Source: Amycolatopsis sacchari | Lineage (GTDB): Bacteria > Actinomycetota > Actinomycetes > Mycobacteriales > Pseudonocardiaceae | NCBI RefSeq assembly: GCF_900114035.1 | Contig: NZ_FORP01000006.1 | Coordinates: forward strand, 1-64,000 | Reading direction: 5' to 3' | Length of the DNA stretch: 64,000 nt | Shown: positions 27,999-36,812 of the stretch, one piece after another | Layout: every line of letters starts with the position of its first letter | Position numbering within the stretch: position 1 is the stretch's first letter | Translations under genes and position numbers: made by a program | Notes under the pieces: generated by a model | What the model was told of the DNA's origin: nothing | Database searches by the model: none | The model's input: the letters and a program-made list of their open reading frames with translations, nothing else

Positions 27999-28035
27999 GC
28001 CGACAGCCTGGAGGCTCAAGCCGGCTTGAGGTCAA
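27999..28035 (-). promoter_or_regulatory. MerR-type promoter and operator of the MFS gene
   Basis: On the minus strand TTGACC (28035-28030), a 19 bp spacer and CAGGCT (28010-28005) lead directly to the MFS ATG. The overlong spacer contains the perfect palindrome CTCAAGCCGGCTTGAG (28015-28030). This is the hallmark of promoters remodelled by MerR activators. Confidence 0.75.
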
Positions 28036-28043
28036 CTGGACGC

Positions 28044-28460
28044 ATGTGGTCCATCGGTGAGGTTGCCGCGAAGCTCGGGCTCGCGGTGTCGGCCCTGCGC
28101 TACTGGGACGAGCGCGGCCTCGTGCGCCCGGTCGGACGCCGGGCGGGCAAACGCGTCTACGGCGAGCCGGAGCTGCACCGGCTCGCCGTCGCGAAGCTGT
28201 TGCAGGACACGGGTTTGCTGAGCCTGGACGAGATCTCCGCGCTCCTGCACGGGCCCGGCCGCGGCGAGGACTGGCGCGCCGCCGTCCGGGGGCGCCTCGA
28301 CACGGTCCGCGAGCAGCAGGCCGTCCTCGACCGGGCGGCGGACTTCCTCGAGCACTTCCTGGACTGCCCCCGCGAGGACCCGGTGGCCTCGTGCCCGGAA
28401 CTGCGGGCGCTCACGGAAAAAGGCCACCGGCGCCGCGGCGCCGGTGGCCTTTCCCGATGA
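28044..28460 (+). CDS. MerR-family transcriptional regulator
   Basis: 138 residues. The MerR winged helix is clear (WSIGEVAAKLGLAVSALRYWDERGLV), followed by the dimerisation helix. The C-terminal part has two Cys residues (LDCPREDPVASCPEL) that could bind metal or sense thiols. The last 14 codons are made of a strong bidirectional terminator, so the tail is probably not functional. The palindrome between this gene and the divergent MFS exporter is its likely binding site. Confidence 0.88.
   Translation: MWSIGEVAAKLGLAVSALRYWDERGLVRPVGRRAGKRVYGEPELHRLAVAKLLQDTGLLSLDEISALLHGPGRGEDWRAAVRGRLDTVREQQAVLDRAADFLEHFLDCPREDPVASCPELRALTEKGHRRRGAGGLSR
28417..28453. terminator. Bidirectional terminator within the 3' end of merR
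   Basis: AAAAA (28417-28421), a 13 bp GC stem (28422-28434 with 28437-28449) and TTT (28450-28452). It can stop the leftward sulfur operon after the DUF1416 gene and rightward merR transcription, although it lies inside the merR coding region. Confidence 0.75.
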
Positions 28461-28463
28461 TCG

Positions 28464-28772
28464 TCAGGCGACCGAGATGGCCACCTGGTGCAGGCCGGGA
28501 CCCTCCGCCGTCACGGAGGCCTCACCGTTGCCCGCGCGGTGCAGCGCACGCACCTTCCAGTCGCCGGGCGCGGCGTAGAACCGGAAGTCGCCCTCCGGGG
28601 AGGCCTGGACCTCGCCCGCGAAGTCGCCGTCACCGTTGAGCAGGCGCACGTACGCGCCGCCCAGCGGGCCGTCGTTGCCGATCACCTTGCCGGCCACCAC
28701 GACCTGGCCCTGGGTGTCGATGTCCGCGGGCGTCGCCGTCTGGACCGGCGCGCCGCAACCGTCAGCACTCAT
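28464..28772 (-). CDS. DUF1416 protein, SseC-like
   Basis: 102 residues. A transthyretin-like beta-sandwich fold is suggested by GQVVVAGKVIGNDGPLGGAY and FAGEVQASPEGDFRFY. The N-terminus has a conserved Cys (MSADGCGAP). In mycobacteria the homologue SseC2 follows the rhodanese CysA2, exactly as here. A role in sulfur transfer is assumed from this constant neighbour. The ATG at 28772 has GGGAAG upstream; 2 bp separate it from the rhodanese gene. Confidence 0.88.
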   Translation of the reverse strand: MSADGCGAPVQTATPADIDTQGQVVVAGKVIGNDGPLGGAYVRLLNGDGDFAGEVQASPEGDFRFYAAPGDWKVRALHRAGNGEASVTAEGPGLHQVAISVA

Positions 28773-28774
28773 CG

Positions 28775-29614
28775 TCACTTCCCCGTTCCGGTCTCGATCG
28801 GCACGCCGACGAGCGAGCCGTACTCCGTCCACGAACCGTCGTAGTTCTTCACGTCCGGCAGGCCCAGCAGCTCGTGCAGCGCGAACCAGGTGTGGCTGGA
28901 GCGCTCGCCGATGCGGCAGTAGGCGATGGTCGCCTTGGACGTGTCCAGCCCCGCCTCGCTGTACAGCTCCTTCAGCTCCTCGGCGGACTTGAAGGTGCCG
29001 TCCTCGTTGGCGGTCTTGGCCCACGGCACGTTCAGCGCCGACGGGATGTGGCCGCCGCGCTGCGCCGACTCCTGCGGCAGGTGCGCCGGGGCCAGCAGCT
29101 TGCCGGAGAACTCGTCGGGCGAGCGCACGTCGACCAGGTTCTTCGTGCCGATCGCGTCGACGACCTCGTCGCGGAAGGCGCGGATCGAGGTGTCCGGCTC
29201 CTTCGCGGTGTACGTGGTGCGCTCGCGCTTGACCTCGTCGGTGGTCAGCTCGCGGCCGTCGAGCTCCCACTTCTTGCGGCCGCCGTCGAGCAGCTTGACC
29301 TTGTCGTGGCCGTAGAGCTTGAAGTACCAGTACGCGTACGCGGCGAACCAGTTGTTGTTGCCGCCGTACAGGACCACCAGGTCGTCGTTCGAGATGCCCT
29401 TCTCGGACAGCAGCGCCTCGAAACCGGCGCGGTCCACGAAGTCGCGGCGCACCGGGTCCTGCAGCTCGGTCTTCCAGTCGATCTTGACGGCACCGCGGAT
29501 GTGGCCACCGTCGTAGGCGGTCGTGTCCTCGTCCACCTCGGCGAAGACCACGCCGGGGGTGTCCAGGTTCTCCTCGGCCCACTGCGTCGTGACCAGGACG
29601 TCTTCACGGCTCAT
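28775..29614 (-). CDS. Thiosulfate sulfurtransferase (tandem rhodanese, CysA2/SseA-like)
   Basis: 279 residues, two rhodanese domains. The active-site loop of the second domain is YCRIGERSSHTWF, with the catalytic Cys, as in mycobacterial CysA2 (Rv0815c). It moves sulfane sulfur from thiosulfate to an acceptor such as cyanide or a thiol. The operon order DUF4395, rhodanese, DUF1416 and the upstream Cys leader peptide point to control by cysteine supply. Confidence 0.93.
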   Translation of the reverse strand: MSREDVLVTTQWAEENLDTPGVVFAEVDEDTTAYDGGHIRGAVKIDWKTELQDPVRRDFVDRAGFEALLSEKGISNDDLVVLYGGNNNWFAAYAYWYFKLYGHDKVKLLDGGRKKWELDGRELTTDEVKRERTTYTAKEPDTSIRAFRDEVVDAIGTKNLVDVRSPDEFSGKLLAPAHLPQESAQRGGHIPSALNVPWAKTANEDGTFKSAEELKELYSEAGLDTSKATIAYCRIGERSSHTWFALHELLGLPDVKNYDGSWTEYGSLVGVPIETGTGK

Positions 29615-29652
29615 TTGAGCGGACTCTCTTTCTTCTTCTCTTGGGTGGACTG

Positions 29653-30090
29653 TTAGGACGCTTGACGGGCCGACGGGGCGACCCGCCGGAACAGCAGGTA
29701 CACCTCGCAGCCGAGGCAGAAGTTGAACGCCGCGTTCAGGAACGCCGCGAGCAGGGCGAACGCCGTCGCGACGATGCCCAGCACGGTCACCCCCGACGCG
29801 TAACCGATCGTGCCGACCAGCGCGAACACGAACCCGACGGTCTGCGCGAACCGCAGCGGCGCCGCGTCCTCGCGCTCGCTCGTCGGAGCCAGCCGCGGCG
29901 CGACGAGGTAGCGGTAGAGGACCGAGTACGGCGCGGGTTTGAGGCCGACGAACGCACCGATCGCGAACACGACCGTCTGCGCCGCGAGCAGCGGCCACCA
30001 GCCGGTGACCAGCACGACGGCGAGGACGACGGTGGTGACGGCGGCGGCGAACCGCGGACCGCGGGGATCGACTGCTGGGCCTGCTGACAT
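29653..30090 (-). CDS. DUF4395 membrane protein
   Basis: 145 residues with four predicted membrane segments and a CLGC motif near the C-terminus (FNFCLGCEVYLLFRR), typical of this family and suggestive of thiol chemistry at the membrane. First structural gene of the sulfur operon. The ATG at 30090 has a strong GGGAGG; an alternative CTCGTC-containing hairpin can reach this ribosome site (see 30091-30177). Confidence 0.88.
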   Translation of the reverse strand: MSAGPAVDPRGPRFAAAVTTVVLAVVLVTGWWPLLAAQTVVFAIGAFVGLKPAPYSVLYRYLVAPRLAPTSEREDAAPLRFAQTVGFVFALVGTIGYASGVTVLGIVATAFALLAAFLNAAFNFCLGCEVYLLFRRVAPSARQAS

Positions 30091-30177
30091 CGGACCTCCC
30101 GGACGAGCGCGCACGCGCGCGAGTGGAACGGACTGCGGAACCGGGGGTGGACGAGCCGCTTCAGGCGGGACTCGTCG
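30091..30177 (-). promoter_or_regulatory. Attenuator-like hairpins between the leader peptide and the DUF4395 gene
   Basis: Directly after the leader stop codon, GACGAG (30176-30171) and CCGC pair with GCGG and CTCGTC (30155-30150) to form a 10 bp hairpin with a 2 nt bulge. A second CTCGTC (30107-30102) lies just before the GGAGG of the DUF4395 gene, so the same GACGAG could pair there and mask the ribosome site. A stalled ribosome on the leader would cover GACGAG and change the choice. Confidence 0.55.
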
Positions 30178-30252
30178 TCAGAAGTGACACAGGCTGCTGC
30201 GCACGCGGCAGAGGTCCACCGCGCGACGTTGCGTCAGCAGGGTCGTCGTCAC
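30178..30252 (-). CDS. Cysteine-containing leader peptide of the sulfur operon
   Basis: A 24-residue frame from a GTG at 30252 to TGA, ending 87 nt before DUF4395. It reads MTTTLLTQRRAVDL then C15 and, after six residues (RVRSSL), C22, H and F. The RRxVDLCRVxSxLC pattern is that of the putative leader peptides seen ahead of sulfur-assimilation genes in Actinobacteria. TACTCT (30265-30260) lies 7 nt before the GTG, so the peptide is leaderless, like the cysteine-responsive leader peptides reported ahead of the equivalent mycobacterial operon. Slow translation of the two Cys codons when cysteine is scarce would favour operon expression. Confidence 0.8.
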   Translation of the reverse strand: MTTTLLTQRRAVDLCRVRSSLCHF

Positions 30253-30295
30253 GCCGTTCAGAGTACCCAGCGCGTCCTCCTGCTGGGAACCACGT

Positions 30296-30736
30296 TCACT
30301 GGGTGGGACGGCTTGACGCGGCGGGAAGGTGCTCTTCCAGGGCTTCCAGCACCGCGGGGCCCTTGGGCACCCCGCTGATGCGGAGCAGCTCCTTCCCAGC
30401 GGGTGAGAAGGCGAGCGTGGTCGGGGTGCGCAGCACGCCGAGCGCCTGCGCGACCTCCGGCTGGTCCGTCACGTCCAGCTCGACGTGACGCAGGCCGTCC
30501 GTGCGCTCCGCGAGCGGCTCCAGCACGGCCTTCGTGTGGCGGCACGGCGCGCAGAACGTGGTGGAGATCTGCACGAGGGTGACCGCGGCGTCCGGGTCGA
30601 GCGCGTCCGCGACCGGGCCGGGCAGCGCCCGCTCGGTCTCCTTCGCGGCCCCGATCCGGCCGTTGCGCGCCTTGAGCACCGCCCCGGCGACCCCGCCGAG
30701 CACCAGTACCCCCAGCACGACCCAGACGCCGACCAT
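30296..30736 (-). CDS. Membrane-anchored thioredoxin-fold protein (ThiX-like)
   Basis: 146 residues. One N-terminal membrane anchor (VWVVLGVLVLGGVAGAVL) and a thioredoxin domain with the active-site motif CAPC in ISTTFCAPCRHTKAV. The cis-Pro loop is LRTPTTLAF. It probably reduces disulfides at the cell surface or serves the neighbouring sulfur operon; in M. tuberculosis the homologue ThiX (Rv0816c) has the same position. 4 bp separate it from the lmeA stop. An inverted repeat of CCCAGC (30266-30287) lies between it and the leader promoter and may end its transcript. Confidence 0.88.
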   Translation of the reverse strand: MVGVWVVLGVLVLGGVAGAVLKARNGRIGAAKETERALPGPVADALDPDAAVTLVQISTTFCAPCRHTKAVLEPLAERTDGLRHVELDVTDQPEVAQALGVLRTPTTLAFSPAGKELLRISGVPKGPAVLEALEEHLPAASSRPTQ

Positions 30737-30740
30737 CAGC

Positions 30741-31580
30741 TCACCTTCCCGCCGTGGCCCCGCTGAACTTCACGTTCTTCGCCTCGCCCTTGATCGTCAC
30801 CGAACCGCTGTTCACCTGGACCGCCGTCGGGGTCACCTCGAACGGCAGGCTGCCGGTGTCGATGCTCGCCTTGAACTCGGGCAGCAGAGCCTTCTGCACT
30901 GACTGGGGAACGACCGTCGTCTCCTTGTCATTCCCGTACTGCAGCCGTTCCGGCACGATGTCGATCTGCGTGCCGTGCAGCTCGATGAGCGCGAAGCAGA
31001 AGATCTCCAGCTCCTGCCCGGCGATCTGGACGGTGCCGGAGACCCGGATGCCCGCCCTCGACTTGTCCTGCTCCTCGGCCTGCCGCGTCTCCTGGTCGGT
31101 GCTGTCCTGCCCGGTGCGCACGTACTCGATGCTCGACGGTTCGATGCGCAGGTCCTGGATCTTGGTCAGCGGGTCGATCCGCGCCAGGTCGCTGGCCTTG
31201 ATCGTGACCTGCGCCTCCAGCTGCCCGATGGTGATCGCGTCGGTGTTGCCGTTCACCAGGTCCGACAGCGGCGCGGCGACGTCCCTGAGCTCGGCGTTGA
31301 CGCCGACGTCCTGCAGGTCCTTGATCGGCACGCCGGACGCGGACAGCGAGATGTGGCGGTAGTCCCCGCCCAGCGCCTGCGTGGTGAAGGGGAACCCGTG
31401 GATCGTCACGGACGGGTCGTCGGTCAGCTGCAGCTGCTCGCGCGCCTTCTGCGACACCGTGTGCTCCGCGAACGCCGCGAGCCCGAAGTCGGCCCCGACC
31501 AGCAGTGCGGCCAGCACGACGAGGCTGATGACGATCCGGCGCGCCCGCCGGCCGCGGCGGTTGCCCGCGGCCGGTGACAC
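30741..31580 (-). CDS. lmeA: LmeA-like DUF2993 secreted/periplasmic lipid-binding protein
   Basis: About 279 residues. A basic N-terminus (GNRRGRRARR) and a signal/anchor segment (IVISLVVLAALLVGADFGLAA) precede a DUF2993 domain of about 230 residues. In mycobacteria LmeA supports mannan chain elongation of lipomannan, and its structure resembles lipid-binding tubular proteins; binding of phosphoinositides has been reported. The GTG at 31580 is chosen because AGGA lies 7 nt upstream and TAGAGT (31614-31609) fits a -10. A GTG at 31610 gives ten more residues. It lies between thiX and glnR, as in mycobacteria. Confidence 0.82.
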   Translation of the reverse strand: MSPAAGNRRGRRARRIVISLVVLAALLVGADFGLAAFAEHTVSQKAREQLQLTDDPSVTIHGFPFTTQALGGDYRHISLSASGVPIKDLQDVGVNAELRDVAAPLSDLVNGNTDAITIGQLEAQVTIKASDLARIDPLTKIQDLRIEPSSIEYVRTGQDSTDQETRQAEEQDKSRAGIRVSGTVQIAGQELEIFCFALIELHGTQIDIVPERLQYGNDKETTVVPQSVQKALLPEFKASIDTGSLPFEVTPTAVQVNSGSVTIKGEAKNVKFSGATAGR

Positions 31581-31668
31581 GGTGCGATCCTGGGTTCCAG
31601 GCCTGCTCACTCTACGTATCCGATCTGTCGGAAGACTGCTCTTCGCGCCACTCGACGATATGGGTCCC

Positions 31669-32543
<875 letters not shown>

Positions 32544-32556
32544 TAGCGTCGGACCC

Positions 32557-33456
32557 GTGCTGAACCTGGTGTGGGCCGACGAACTCGACGAAACCGCCGT
32601 GCGCGAGGTGCGTGAGCTGCTGCTCGCCGCCCGCCGGGCCGACGGGCGCCCGGAGGTCGACGCCGAGGGCCCGCTGCCCGGCGAGTTCTCCGGTGGTCTG
32701 CACCTGCTGGGCCGTCTCGACGGCCGGCTGGCGGGCTACGCGCACCTCGACACCGCGGGCGACTCGTTCGGCCGCCAGGTGGCGGAGCTGATCGTCCACC
32801 CGGAGCTGCGGCGGCGCGGCGTGGGCACCCGGCTGACCGAAGCGCTCGTCGCCAAGGCGGGCACGGCGGAGCTGCGCGTGTGGGCGCACGGCGACCACCC
32901 GGCGGCGGCCAGGATCGCCGGGCACGTGGGCCTGCGCCGGGCACGTGAACTGCTGGTGCTGCACACCGAGGTCCGCGACTGGCCGGAACCGTCGTTGCCC
33001 GGAGGCGTCGCGTTGCGCACGTTCGTGCCGGGGCAGGACGAGCAGGCCGTCATCGACGTCAACGCCCGCGCCTTCGACTGGCACCCCGAGCAGGGCGCGC
33101 TGACCGTCGCCGAGCTGCGCGCCACCGAGGCCGAGGACTGGTTCGACCCGGCCGGTTTCTTCCTCGCCGAGCGTGACGGGCGGGTCATCGGCTTCCACTG
33201 GACGAAGGTGCACCCGGCCGATCCGAACCAGTTCGACGGCGAGCCCGTCGGGGAGGTCTACGTCGTCGGTGTCGACCCGGCGGCGCAGGGCGGTGGACTG
33301 GGCAAGGCGCTGACGCTGGCCGGGCTGCGCCACCTGAGGGACCGCGGGCTCAAGCACGTCATCCTCTACGTCGAAGGTGACAATGCGCCAGCACTCGCGG
33401 TGTACCAGCGGCTCGGGTTCACCCGGTTCGCTGTAGATGTCCAATACGGACGGTGA
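32557..33456 (+). CDS. mshD: Mycothiol synthase (MshD)
   Basis: 299 residues, two GNAT domains. It acetylates Cys-GlcN-Ins to mycothiol, the main thiol of Actinobacteria. The C-terminal active domain shows VYVVGVDPAAQGGGLGKALT (acetyl-CoA loop), LYVEGDNAPALAVYQRLGF and VDVQYGR at the end. The GTG at 32557 has TAGCGT (32544-32549) 7 nt upstream and no ribosome site, so it is leaderless, with its promoter next to the glnR stop. Confidence 0.95.
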   Translation: MLNLVWADELDETAVREVRELLLAARRADGRPEVDAEGPLPGEFSGGLHLLGRLDGRLAGYAHLDTAGDSFGRQVAELIVHPELRRRGVGTRLTEALVAKAGTAELRVWAHGDHPAAARIAGHVGLRRARELLVLHTEVRDWPEPSLPGGVALRTFVPGQDEQAVIDVNARAFDWHPEQGALTVAELRATEAEDWFDPAGFFLAERDGRVIGFHWTKVHPADPNQFDGEPVGEVYVVGVDPAAQGGGLGKALTLAGLRHLRDRGLKHVILYVEGDNAPALAVYQRLGFTRFAVDVQYGR

Positions 33457-33575
33457 CCGCATCGCGGAGCGGGTTAACGCCACGCCAACGAGCCGTCACG
33501 GTCGGCAAACCCGCTGGTCACAGCTAGGACACGAGAGCCCAGCGGTGGTGCACACCACGCGGTTCCGGCCCCCTT

Positions 33576-33636
33576 GTTCACTTTGCATTCACCTGTTCAC
33601 GGCCACCCGGCCACCCTGTCTGCCTAGTGTCCGTTT
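33576..33636 (+). promoter_or_regulatory. PHO box and promoter of pstS
   Basis: Adjacent 11 bp repeats GTTCACTTTGC (33576-33586) and ATTCACCTGTT (33587-33597), with a further TTCAC at 33596-33600, match the GTTCACC-type PhoP sites of actinomycetes. TAGTGT (33625-33630) is the probable -10; no -35 box is seen, as expected for a PhoP-activated promoter. Confidence 0.65.
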
Positions 33637-33660
33637 CGGAATGCTCAGACAGCGGAGGAC

Positions 33661-34794
33661 ATGACAGTGAAGATTCTGCGGCCCATGGGCGCCGTCGGCA
33701 TCGTGGCGAGTGCGGCCCTCGTCCTCGCGGCGTGCGGCTCTGACCCGGCGGCGAACAACAGCGGCGCCCAGACCTCCGGCGCGGCCACCGCCCCGACCGG
33801 CACCGCGCAGGTGGCCTGCGGCGGCAAGACCCCCCTCTCCGGAGAGGGCTCGACCGCCCAGAAGACCGCGATGGACGTCTTCGCCCAGCAGTACGCCAAG
33901 GCGTGCTCGGGCCAGGTCGTCAACTACAACGCGACCGGCTCCGGCGCCGGCGTGCGGCAGTTCAACGCCAAACAGGTCGACTTCGGCGGTTCGGACTCGG
34001 CGCTGTCGGGCGCCGACGTGGACGCGGCGAAGACCCGCTGCGACGGCAACCCGGCGTGGAACCTGCCGATGGTCGTCGGCCCGATCGCGATCGCCTACAA
34101 GCTGGACGGCGTCCCCTCGCTGACCCTGACCGGCGAGCTCGCCGCCAAGATCTTCAACGGTCAGATCAAGACCTGGGACGATCCCGCGCTCAAGGCGGCC
34201 AACCCCGGCGTGAACCTGCCCAGCAAGCCGATCCAGGTGGTCTCGCGCTCGGACGAGTCGGGCACGACCGACAACTTCCAGCACTACCTGGCCGCCGCCG
34301 GCAAGGGCGCGTGGACCCAGGGCACCGGCAAGGCCTTCAAGGGCGGCGTCGGCAACGGTGCGGCCCAGTCGAACGGCGTGGCTTCGGCCGTCCGCGCGGC
34401 CGACGGCGCGATCGGCTACGTCGAGTCCTCCTACGTCAAGGACGGCCTGACCGCGGCGAAGATCGACAGTGGCTCCGGCGCGGTCGAGCTGACCCCGTCC
34501 AACGTCGGCAAGGCGCTCGACGCGGCCGTGTTCAAGGCGCCCGGCACCAACGACCTGGCGATGGACCTCGACAAGATCTACGCCGCCAACACCCCGGGTG
34601 CGTACCCGCTGCTGCTGGCGACCTACGAGATCGTCTGCTCGAAGGGCTACGACGCCGAGACCACCAAGGCGCTCAAGGCGTTCCTGACGGTCGCGGCCAC
34701 CACGGCGCAGCAGCCGATCGCGGACAAGGGCTTCGTGCCGCTGCCGCAGAGCCTGCAGGACAAGGTGCTGACCGCGGTCAACGCCATCTCCTGA
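33661..34794 (+). CDS. pstS: Phosphate ABC transporter substrate-binding lipoprotein (PstS)
   Basis: 377 residues. The signal peptide ends in the lipobox LAAC, so the mature protein is a membrane-anchored lipoprotein. Phosphate-binding elements are visible: GEGSTAQ, NATGSGAG, FGGSDSALSG and SRSDESGTTDNF. First gene of pstSCAB, with a strong GGAGG before the ATG. A terminator-like hairpin after it (34851-34881) should leave it expressed above pstCAB. Confidence 0.96.
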   Translation: MTVKILRPMGAVGIVASAALVLAACGSDPAANNSGAQTSGAATAPTGTAQVACGGKTPLSGEGSTAQKTAMDVFAQQYAKACSGQVVNYNATGSGAGVRQFNAKQVDFGGSDSALSGADVDAAKTRCDGNPAWNLPMVVGPIAIAYKLDGVPSLTLTGELAAKIFNGQIKTWDDPALKAANPGVNLPSKPIQVVSRSDESGTTDNFQHYLAAAGKGAWTQGTGKAFKGGVGNGAAQSNGVASAVRAADGAIGYVESSYVKDGLTAAKIDSGSGAVELTPSNVGKALDAAVFKAPGTNDLAMDLDKIYAANTPGAYPLLLATYEIVCSKGYDAETTKALKAFLTVAATTAQQPIADKGFVPLPQSLQDKVLTAVNAIS

Positions 34795-34850
34795 GGTACT
34801 CCGGCCACCAGGACCGAAGAAAAACTCGATGAGCGAGGCAATCGCGACGC

Positions 34851-34881
34851 GGACGCCCACCGGTGACCCCGGTGGGCGTCC
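34851..34881 (+). terminator. Intercistronic hairpin between pstS and pstC
   Basis: A perfect 13 bp stem (34851-34863 with 34869-34881, loop TGACC) without a T run. It probably attenuates read-through or stabilises the pstS mRNA 3' end. Confidence 0.6.
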
Positions 34882-34926
34882 ATCGTCGTCCCTAGACCCC
34901 CGGAGGCCACGATTTCGGCGCAACCA

Positions 34927-35871
34927 GTGACTCAGAGCCGGACCAAGGTCCGGCCGGGCGATCGCATCTTCAAGAACCTGACCACGGGCGCCGGCGTCCT
35001 CGTCGTGGCGCTGATCGGGCTGATCGGCATCTTCCTGCTGGTGCAGGCCATCCCCGCGCTGTCCGCGGACAACGTCAACTTCCTGACCGCGCGCGTCTGG
35101 GAGACCGGTGACCCGAGCAACCTGCGGTTCGGCATCCTGGACCTGCTGCTGGTCACGATCTACAGCTCGATCGTGGCGCTGGTGTTCGCGATGCCGATCT
35201 CGCTGGGCATCGCGTTGTTCCTGACGCAGTACGCGCCGCGCCGGCTCGCCCGGCCCTTCGCGTACATCATCGACCTGCTCGCCGCGGTGCCGTCGATCAT
35301 CTTCGGTCTGTGGGGGATCCTCGTGCTCGCGCCGGTGCTCTCGCCGGTCTCCCAGTGGATCAACGACGTCTTCGGGTTCATCCCCATCTTCGGCACCGGC
35401 AACGTGTACCCGAACTTCTCGGGCACGATCTTCACCGCGGGCATCGTGCTCGCGGTGATGCTGCTGCCGATCATCACGTCGCTGTCCCGCGAGGTGTTCG
35501 AGCGCACCCCGGTCGCGCACATCGAGGGCGCGCTGGCGCTCGGCGCGACCCGGTGGGAGGTCATCCGCACCACGGTGCTGCCGTTCGGCAAGGCCGGGTA
35601 CATCGGCGCCTCGATGCTGGGCCTCGGCCGTGCGCTCGGCGAGACCATCGCCGTCACGGTGATCCTGTTCATCCCGCGGGGCGGGCACTTCGACTGGTCG
35701 ATCTTCGACGGTGGCGCGACGTTCGCCTCGCAGATCGCCACCAACGCGAGCGAGTTCAACAACCCGACGTCGGCGGGGGCGTACATCGCGTCCGGTCTGG
35801 TGTTGTTCGTGCTCACCTTCGCGGTGAACTTCGCCGCGCGGGCGATCATCGGCGACAAGAAGGGCGACTGA
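34927..35871 (+). CDS. pstC: Phosphate ABC transporter permease (PstC)
   Basis: 314 residues, six membrane segments, with the permease loop [20 protein letters not shown] that contacts PstB. GTG at 34927 is the first conventional start, but its nearest GGAGG is about 20 nt upstream. An in-frame ATT at 34912 lies 5 nt after that GGAGG, so initiation may be unusual. The PstC N-terminus is variable, so homology does not decide. Confidence 0.93.
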   Translation: MTQSRTKVRPGDRIFKNLTTGAGVLVVALIGLIGIFLLVQAIPALSADNVNFLTARVWETGDPSNLRFGILDLLLVTIYSSIVALVFAMPISLGIALFLTQYAPRRLARPFAYIIDLLAAVPSIIFGLWGILVLAPVLSPVSQWINDVFGFIPIFGTGNVYPNFSGTIFTAGIVLAVMLLPIITSLSREVFERTPVAHIEGALALGATRWEVIRTTVLPFGKAGYIGASMLGLGRALGETIAVTVILFIPRGGHFDWSIFDGGATFASQIATNASEFNNPTSAGAYIASGLVLFVLTFAVNFAARAIIGDKKGD

Positions 35872-35874
35872 GGC

Positions 35875-36801
35875 ATGACGAGCACGCTCTCCGAGACCGA
35901 GCGGCCGGCACTGTCCCCGGCCTTCCAGCAGATCAGCCTCGGGCGGAAGGTCCGCAACGGCCTGGCCACGGTGCTGGTCTGGCTGTCGTTCCTGATCGCC
36001 GTGGTACCGCTCGTGTGGGTGCTCTACACGGTGATCGCGAACGGCATCAAGCGCATCCCCTACTCGAACTGGTGGTCCCAGGACTTCGGCTCGGTCCTGT
36101 CCGACGAGGTCGGCGGCGGCGTGCTGCACGCCATCATCGGCACGCTGGAACAGGGACTGGTGTGCGCGGTCATCGCGGTCCCGCTCGGCCTGCTGGTCGC
36201 GATCTACCTGGTCGAGTACGGCCGGGGCGGCAGGCTGGCCAAGATCACCACGTTCATGGTCGACATCCTCTCCGGTGTCCCGTCGATCGTGGCCGCGCTG
36301 TTCATCTACGCGCTGTGGATCACCACGCTGGGCCTGCCGCGCAGCGGGTTCGCCGTGTCGCTGGCGCTGGTGCTGCTGATGATCCCGGTGGTCGTGCGGT
36401 CGGCGGAGGAGATGCTCCGCATCGTCCCCGACGACCTGCGTGAGGCCTCGTACGCGCTGGGCGTGCCGAAGTGGAAGACGATCATGAAGATCGTGCTGCC
36501 CACGGCGTTGTCCGGCATCATCTCCGGCATCATGATGGCGCTCGCCAGGGTCATGGGCGAGACCGCTCCGCTGCTGGTGCTGGTGGGGTACTCGGCCTAC
36601 GTGAACTGGGACCTGTTCAACCACGAGCAGGCCGCCCTGCCGCTGCTGATGAACAACGAGCGGGCGACCAACAGCATGGAACCCGGCAGCGTCGGGTTCG
36701 ACCGCATCTGGGGTGCCGCGCTGACGCTGGTCCTCATCATCGCCCTGATCAACCTCGTCGCCACGGTGGTCTCCCGCCTGGTCGCACCGAAGAAGAAGTG
36801 A
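35875..36801 (+). CDS. pstA: Phosphate ABC transporter permease (PstA)
   Basis: 308 residues, six membrane segments. The EAA-type loop is REASYALGVPKWKTIMKIVLP. It pairs with PstC to form the phosphate channel. It starts 3 bp after pstC and the operon spacing is tight. Confidence 0.95.
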   Translation: MTSTLSETERPALSPAFQQISLGRKVRNGLATVLVWLSFLIAVVPLVWVLYTVIANGIKRIPYSNWWSQDFGSVLSDEVGGGVLHAIIGTLEQGLVCAVIAVPLGLLVAIYLVEYGRGGRLAKITTFMVDILSGVPSIVAALFIYALWITTLGLPRSGFAVSLALVLLMIPVVVRSAEEMLRIVPDDLREASYALGVPKWKTIMKIVLPTALSGIISGIMMALARVMGETAPLLVLVGYSAYVNWDLFNHEQAALPLLMNNERATNSMEPGSVGFDRIWGAALTLVLIIALINLVATVVSRLVAPKKK

Positions 36802-36812
36802 GCTGATCCGCC

